64,000 nt of DNA. It comes from Formicarius rufipectus. Its lineage: Eukaryota > Chordata > Aves > Passeriformes > Formicariidae. The notes beneath the pieces were generated by a model that did not search any database, was not told where the DNA came from, and saw only the letters and a program-made list of their open reading frames with translations. The stretch covers positions 761,425 to 825,424 of the forward strand of contig VXAU01004938.1 of NCBI GenBank assembly GCA_013399695.1. The letters run 5' to 3'. Shown here piece after piece: positions 60,101 through 64,000 of the stretch (positions are counted from its first letter, which is position 1; each line of letters starts with the position of its first letter). A program made the position numbers and the translations under genes.

Positions 60101-63100
60101 CACTAAGAAGCTTCTTTTATTATATGTTGATACCTAATGCTCTACTCTAAAATCTGATCTTTCTGGGTTCTTTCTTGAGTTAAAAATATGTGTCTCAAAA
60201 CTCACCCCCAAACTAGAAGTGAAATTTAAACCATGTTAAAATAGTCCTTTTTCCTGACCCCTCAAGTCAATGGGTCTTTAACCATTTTCCTTACTTTTTA
60301 ACAAACTATGTATATATTATTTGCAACTGTATGCTTGAAGTTCTTTACACATTATTATAATTCAGATCTGAAGTTTTAATTTTATCTAAGAGAGATTATT
60401 AATATATTTGACTTCAAGTATTTACCCACACAGTATGGTTTTCCTATGCTAATATTATGAAAAGACGTATACATGTTCAAGGTTTTCCTTGCATTTTTAG
60501 TTTCATTTCTTAATGTATGCTTTTTATCTTAATATGTTTGTTCCCTTATTATTTGAATTTTTAACATGGTTTTAGTATTTTAAATAATAAATTCTTTATT
60601 ATAATTTCCTCAGCTGACAAATCATTTTTCTCTTCAAACATCCAGATTCTCTCTATTTTTTTTAAAACTAGTTTTAAACTGTTTTAAAATATAAATTCTA
60701 TCACTCTACTTTGAAATTAAAGATATAATTTAATTCAAGTTTTATTTTCATATTGCTGGTAATTCTCAGTAGCATTCTCTTCAAGTAAAATTAAACAAAT
60801 ATGGGCTCAGCATGTTAATTCATATTCTACCACAGTCCTGATATGTACTGAGCAACAACAGACATGCAATGAGGTTGCATTCTGGTCAGAGATGTTCTTG
60901 ATGGGTGCTTCTCACACCCGGGAAAGCCTAGTTGGGGTGAGTTACAATGGTGATGATGAGCACTTGTAAAAAGGAAATGCTCCATGGGAAGAGTGATAAA
61001 TTCCAAGTGTGAAGAGAAGGCTGATTTGGAGGGCTTGCTGGAATTTGAAAATATGCATGGATGAATATTTGACTAAGAAGGAACATCTCTATAGTAACTG
61101 ATCATTTGGTTTGTTTTTTCCCCAAGGTTTGCAAGTCATTCTGGGTATAGGGGCAGCACTGAAAACTCATCATGCTCTGGTTTATTACTATGTGGGAATG
61201 ATCTTTCATAGGTTTTGATGATCAAAAGAATTATCTCAAGTGTTATGGGCCCATAAATACCATTAGTGCCATAGAGCTAAAACTACCTCTGAGGAATTGA
61301 GTTACTATGCAGCAAGAAACCAGTTTCTCCTACTGTAATGTTTACTATACATTTATTCTTTTCATATTTGTAGAATAATATTTTGAAGCAAAAAAAAAAA
61401 AATCCTCAAAGCCATCCATAATGTATATTCAACTTATATTCAGTTACTAATAATTCAATTTATTTGATCAGTTACTGGCAGCACTTTTTTAGAGGACATC
61501 CACATTCTTCATTTAGATGTTCAAATAACCACAGAAGCTGAGCACACTTGTATAAAAGAACTGAACTCTCTCCAAAGTGCCCATGAGTGAAATCTTGGTA
61601 TGTTAAGCATTTCTGGTAATATGATTATATAATTGATTTAATTAGTGCTTGTTCTAAGCCCAACCACAGTGAGTGTTAAAAAGTTAAATATCTGATATAG
61701 AGAAAACTTGATGCCTCAATCAAGTACAGATGTTAAAATGGAGAAAATGCCACTTAGCATCAGTGTCAGAAACAAGTCAATTATCCTGCCTGTGAAGAAC
61801 AGCAGTTCTAGTACTGCCTCTCTAGAACAATTTTCCTACAAGTTAATCAAGCAGCAAGACGTCTAAGTTAAAATCTTCATTAGTACATTTCAGTTAATTT
61901 TTTTAGGGTTAAGGCTGTTGATGTGAACAGTTGGAAGTTTGTGATTTTCTGCAATTTTTTACCTGAAAGCTGCAGAATTTTATAAAATTCATTAATATCA
62001 GTATTTACTGAGCATGTACTCTTCCTAGTATAGTATTAGCATAGTAAGCCATACTGTGTGGATAAATACTTTAAGTCAAATCCTGTCTCTCTTAAAATAG
62101 GTAAAATTAAAACTTCATGTCTGAGGAAGCTGTATTTAGTGTGCCTCATAATATCTCTCTTTTGATGTGTATTGTTCTTTAATGAAAGCTTCCCATGAAA
62201 AGAAGAAGATGGTGGCATTGCAGATATCTTTGTCATGTGCCTGTCATTTAGGTGTCCACAGCTCACAGTTGTTTATCGCTGATTAGCTCTACACTGATTA
62301 TCAGGTTCTGTGTGCTCTCTATGTTGATTTAAGAGGCTTGCCATAGTTATAAAGCCTTTGATTCTGTGCTAACGACTGAATATTTATAGCTTCAAGCAGA
62401 TTCCAATGTTTATCCTATTTTTACTACTGCTATAAATAATTATCTGCTTTGCTCAATAGCAATTCATTGGTCAAGCTGCATTTATGACCTGTTTTTACTG
62501 TCTGTAATTTCCTTACACAAGAATATATTTTTACTTGCTTTCACCAGCCTTGTTTCCAGGACATGGAATATTTGTGAAATGGGAAGTTAAATCATACCTA
62601 CAGTACAGGCAATTAAATCTCTAGATTATCTCTAGAGAATCAAAGGATGACTTTGGAATTATCGCATGTTAGTGGGTTACCCTACTGAAACTGCTACTTT
62701 TCAATGTGGGCAAAAGAGTTTATAAATATAGTAATTTTTGTTTTTAGTAAATGAATTATAAATGTCAAAGTTTGTTTTCTGGCAACAAAGCATAGAGAAT
62801 ACTAATCTGTTTCTCTGAACATAGCTAAACAGGTCTAGTTTTGTTGGTGCAAAATTATTAGGAATGCTGATAGTTTCTACATTTTGATAATGTCGTAAGG
62901 AAGCAGTACCAGTGTTAGTTGCCAAAAAACACTGCTTGTCTGTTTCTATTTCAGTGTAAAACACTTTCTTGACCAGGATTGGACTTAACAGCTAATTGCA
63001 TAGTCATATATTTTGATTTATTGCCACAACACTGTGCAAGAGGTCAAATACAATAACATATTAGAGCTGCAGGAGGCTTTTTGTTTCAAAGTAATTAAGA

Positions 63101-63504
63101 TGCTTTTATATACAGATTGGTTTCTCTATACAGATTTGATAAATACAATAATTTTGATTTACTAGTTCTCACTTCTAGCAATCTTTCAGACAAAGGAGGT
63201 TTTTGTTTGTGTTTTGTTAATTGTTATCTTCCCTTTCATTGTGTATATTCAGGTGCAATGCCTTATACTCATTCCCTTGTCTGTACATAGCAAGTATTAT
63301 ATAAACTGTTGATTTTTAAAAAGATTTTCCTGTTTCTTCATACAACTGCTCTTCATTGTTTTACATCTCCAGATACAACAAATTCTCCCGGCGTATGCAG
63401 AATGCAGAAAACCATCTCTGTCTTTTTTATATCAATAGATACCCATTATTAGGGTATTAAGACAATATTTATCAGTGTACTTGTACTGTTAATCTTGTTT
63501 GGGT

Positions 63505-63565
63505 GTTTTTTATTTTTTTTTTATTTTATTTTTTTTATTTTTTTTTAATTTTTTTTTTTATTTCA
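63505..63565. repeat. T-rich low-complexity tract
   Basis: Long runs of T broken by single A or AA; on the other strand it is an A-rich tract. It lies just before the LTR-like element. Confidence 0.9.
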
Positions 63566-63601
63566 GGATATAGAAGTTCATAATAATTTGCTATTCACTT
63601 A

Positions 63602-64000
63602 TGTGTGTGGCCTGGCTAGATGCCAGGCACCCACCAAAGCCACTCTGTCACTCCCCTCCTGAGTTAGGCACTCAGGGAAAGAAAGAATAAAAGACTTGTG
63701 GGTCGAGATAAGGACAGGGAGAGATCACTCACCAGTTACAGTCATGAGCAAAACAAGCTACTTGAGGAAATTAATCTAGTTTACAACCAATCAGATCACA
63801 GCAGGTTAATGAGAAAATACTGCCCCTTAAATTTTAAAACACTTTCTCCCCCACCCCTCCCTTCTCTCCAGGCTCAACTTCACTCCTGATTCTCTTCCTC
63901 CTTCCCCAGCAACCCAGCAGGGTGGGGAATGGGAATTGCAGTCAGTCAGCTCACACATCCTCCCCAGAAGGAGGACCCCTCACTCTATTCCTCTGGTCCA
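63602..64000. mobile_element. LTR-like element of the same passerine ERV family (cut by window end)
   Basis: Begins TGTGTGTGGCCTGGCTAGAT and continues with GCCAGGCACCCACCAAAGCC, GATAAGGACAGGGAGAGATC, a CACTCACCAGTTAC segment, CAATCAGATCACAGCAGG, CCTCCCTTCTCTCCAGGCTC and GGGGAATGGGAATTGCAGTC. This order parallels 23041-23400 and agrees with my recollection of a very common songbird LTR. It has the same orientation as the copy at 23041 and looks less decayed. No retroviral coding sequence is visible inside the window. Confidence 0.72.

Larger units (their letters stand above)
57141..64000 (+). other. RIMS2: RIMS2 intron after exon 57072 (partial)
   Basis: At least 6860 bases, AT-rich. It contains an ORF of 128 codons at 59449-59835 without recognisable features, a T-rich tract at 63505-63565 and an LTR-like element from about 63602 to the window end. 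The next RIM2 coding segment was looked for and not seen. Confidence 0.75.

Noticed and set aside
63561..63584. Acceptor-like TTTTATTTCAG followed by bases that, in the phase left by exon 57072, read GYRSS and then stop.
   Set aside because: GYRSS resembles a RIM1 segment as I recall it, but the frame stops after five residues, no donor follows, and the T tract is low-complexity. Most likely coincidence.
1..64000. CRISPR array, tRNA, rRNA, bacterial operon or phage content.
   Set aside because: No regularly spaced repeats, no tRNA fold noticed, and spliced vertebrate exons throughout; not a prokaryotic window.

Overview
The window is vertebrate nuclear DNA, AT-rich, with one recognisable gene: RIMS2 (RIM2, the presynaptic active-zone scaffold), on the + strand. 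It enters from upstream of position 1 and continues past 64000. Twelve exons are placed. Eleven have canonical AG/GT borders and phases that chain without a break; their translations match RIM2 through the PDZ domain, the PDZ-C2A linker, the C2A domain and the start of the serine-rich region after C2A. The host is probably a bird, and more likely a passerine: there are decayed CR1 LINE 3' ends and two copies of an LTR family I associate with passerines. Species assignment is inference.

Layout. 1-15241 is intron without a recognised exon. 15242-15309 and 15426-15634 are two alternative exons only 116 bases apart; the reading frame allows exactly one of them per mRNA. 16981-19923 holds three exons coding the PDZ domain. 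24343-24389 and 25544-25656 code the Ser/Pro linker. 30489-30536 is a 48-base in-frame cassette exon. 39526-42645 holds three exons coding C2A and its C-terminal flank. 57072-57140 starts the Ser/Asp-rich segment after C2A. The rest is intron with CR1 remnants, LTR pieces, microsatellites and low-complexity tracts.

Assembly quality matters. 30565-33254 holds a false-looking duplication: 676 bases and 215 bases each occur twice, separated by single n characters and a 217-n gap. The piece 31962-33038 looks like a contig that should fill the gap but was placed after it. Other gaps are at 20266-20333 and a single n at 10678.

No tRNA, rRNA, CRISPR, complete transposon or second protein gene was recognised. 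The many 60-157 codon ORFs are chance intronic frames. I found no undescribed system. The most informative signals are the frame-locked exon pair with a TGCATG element between its members, the cassette exon, and the misassembly.
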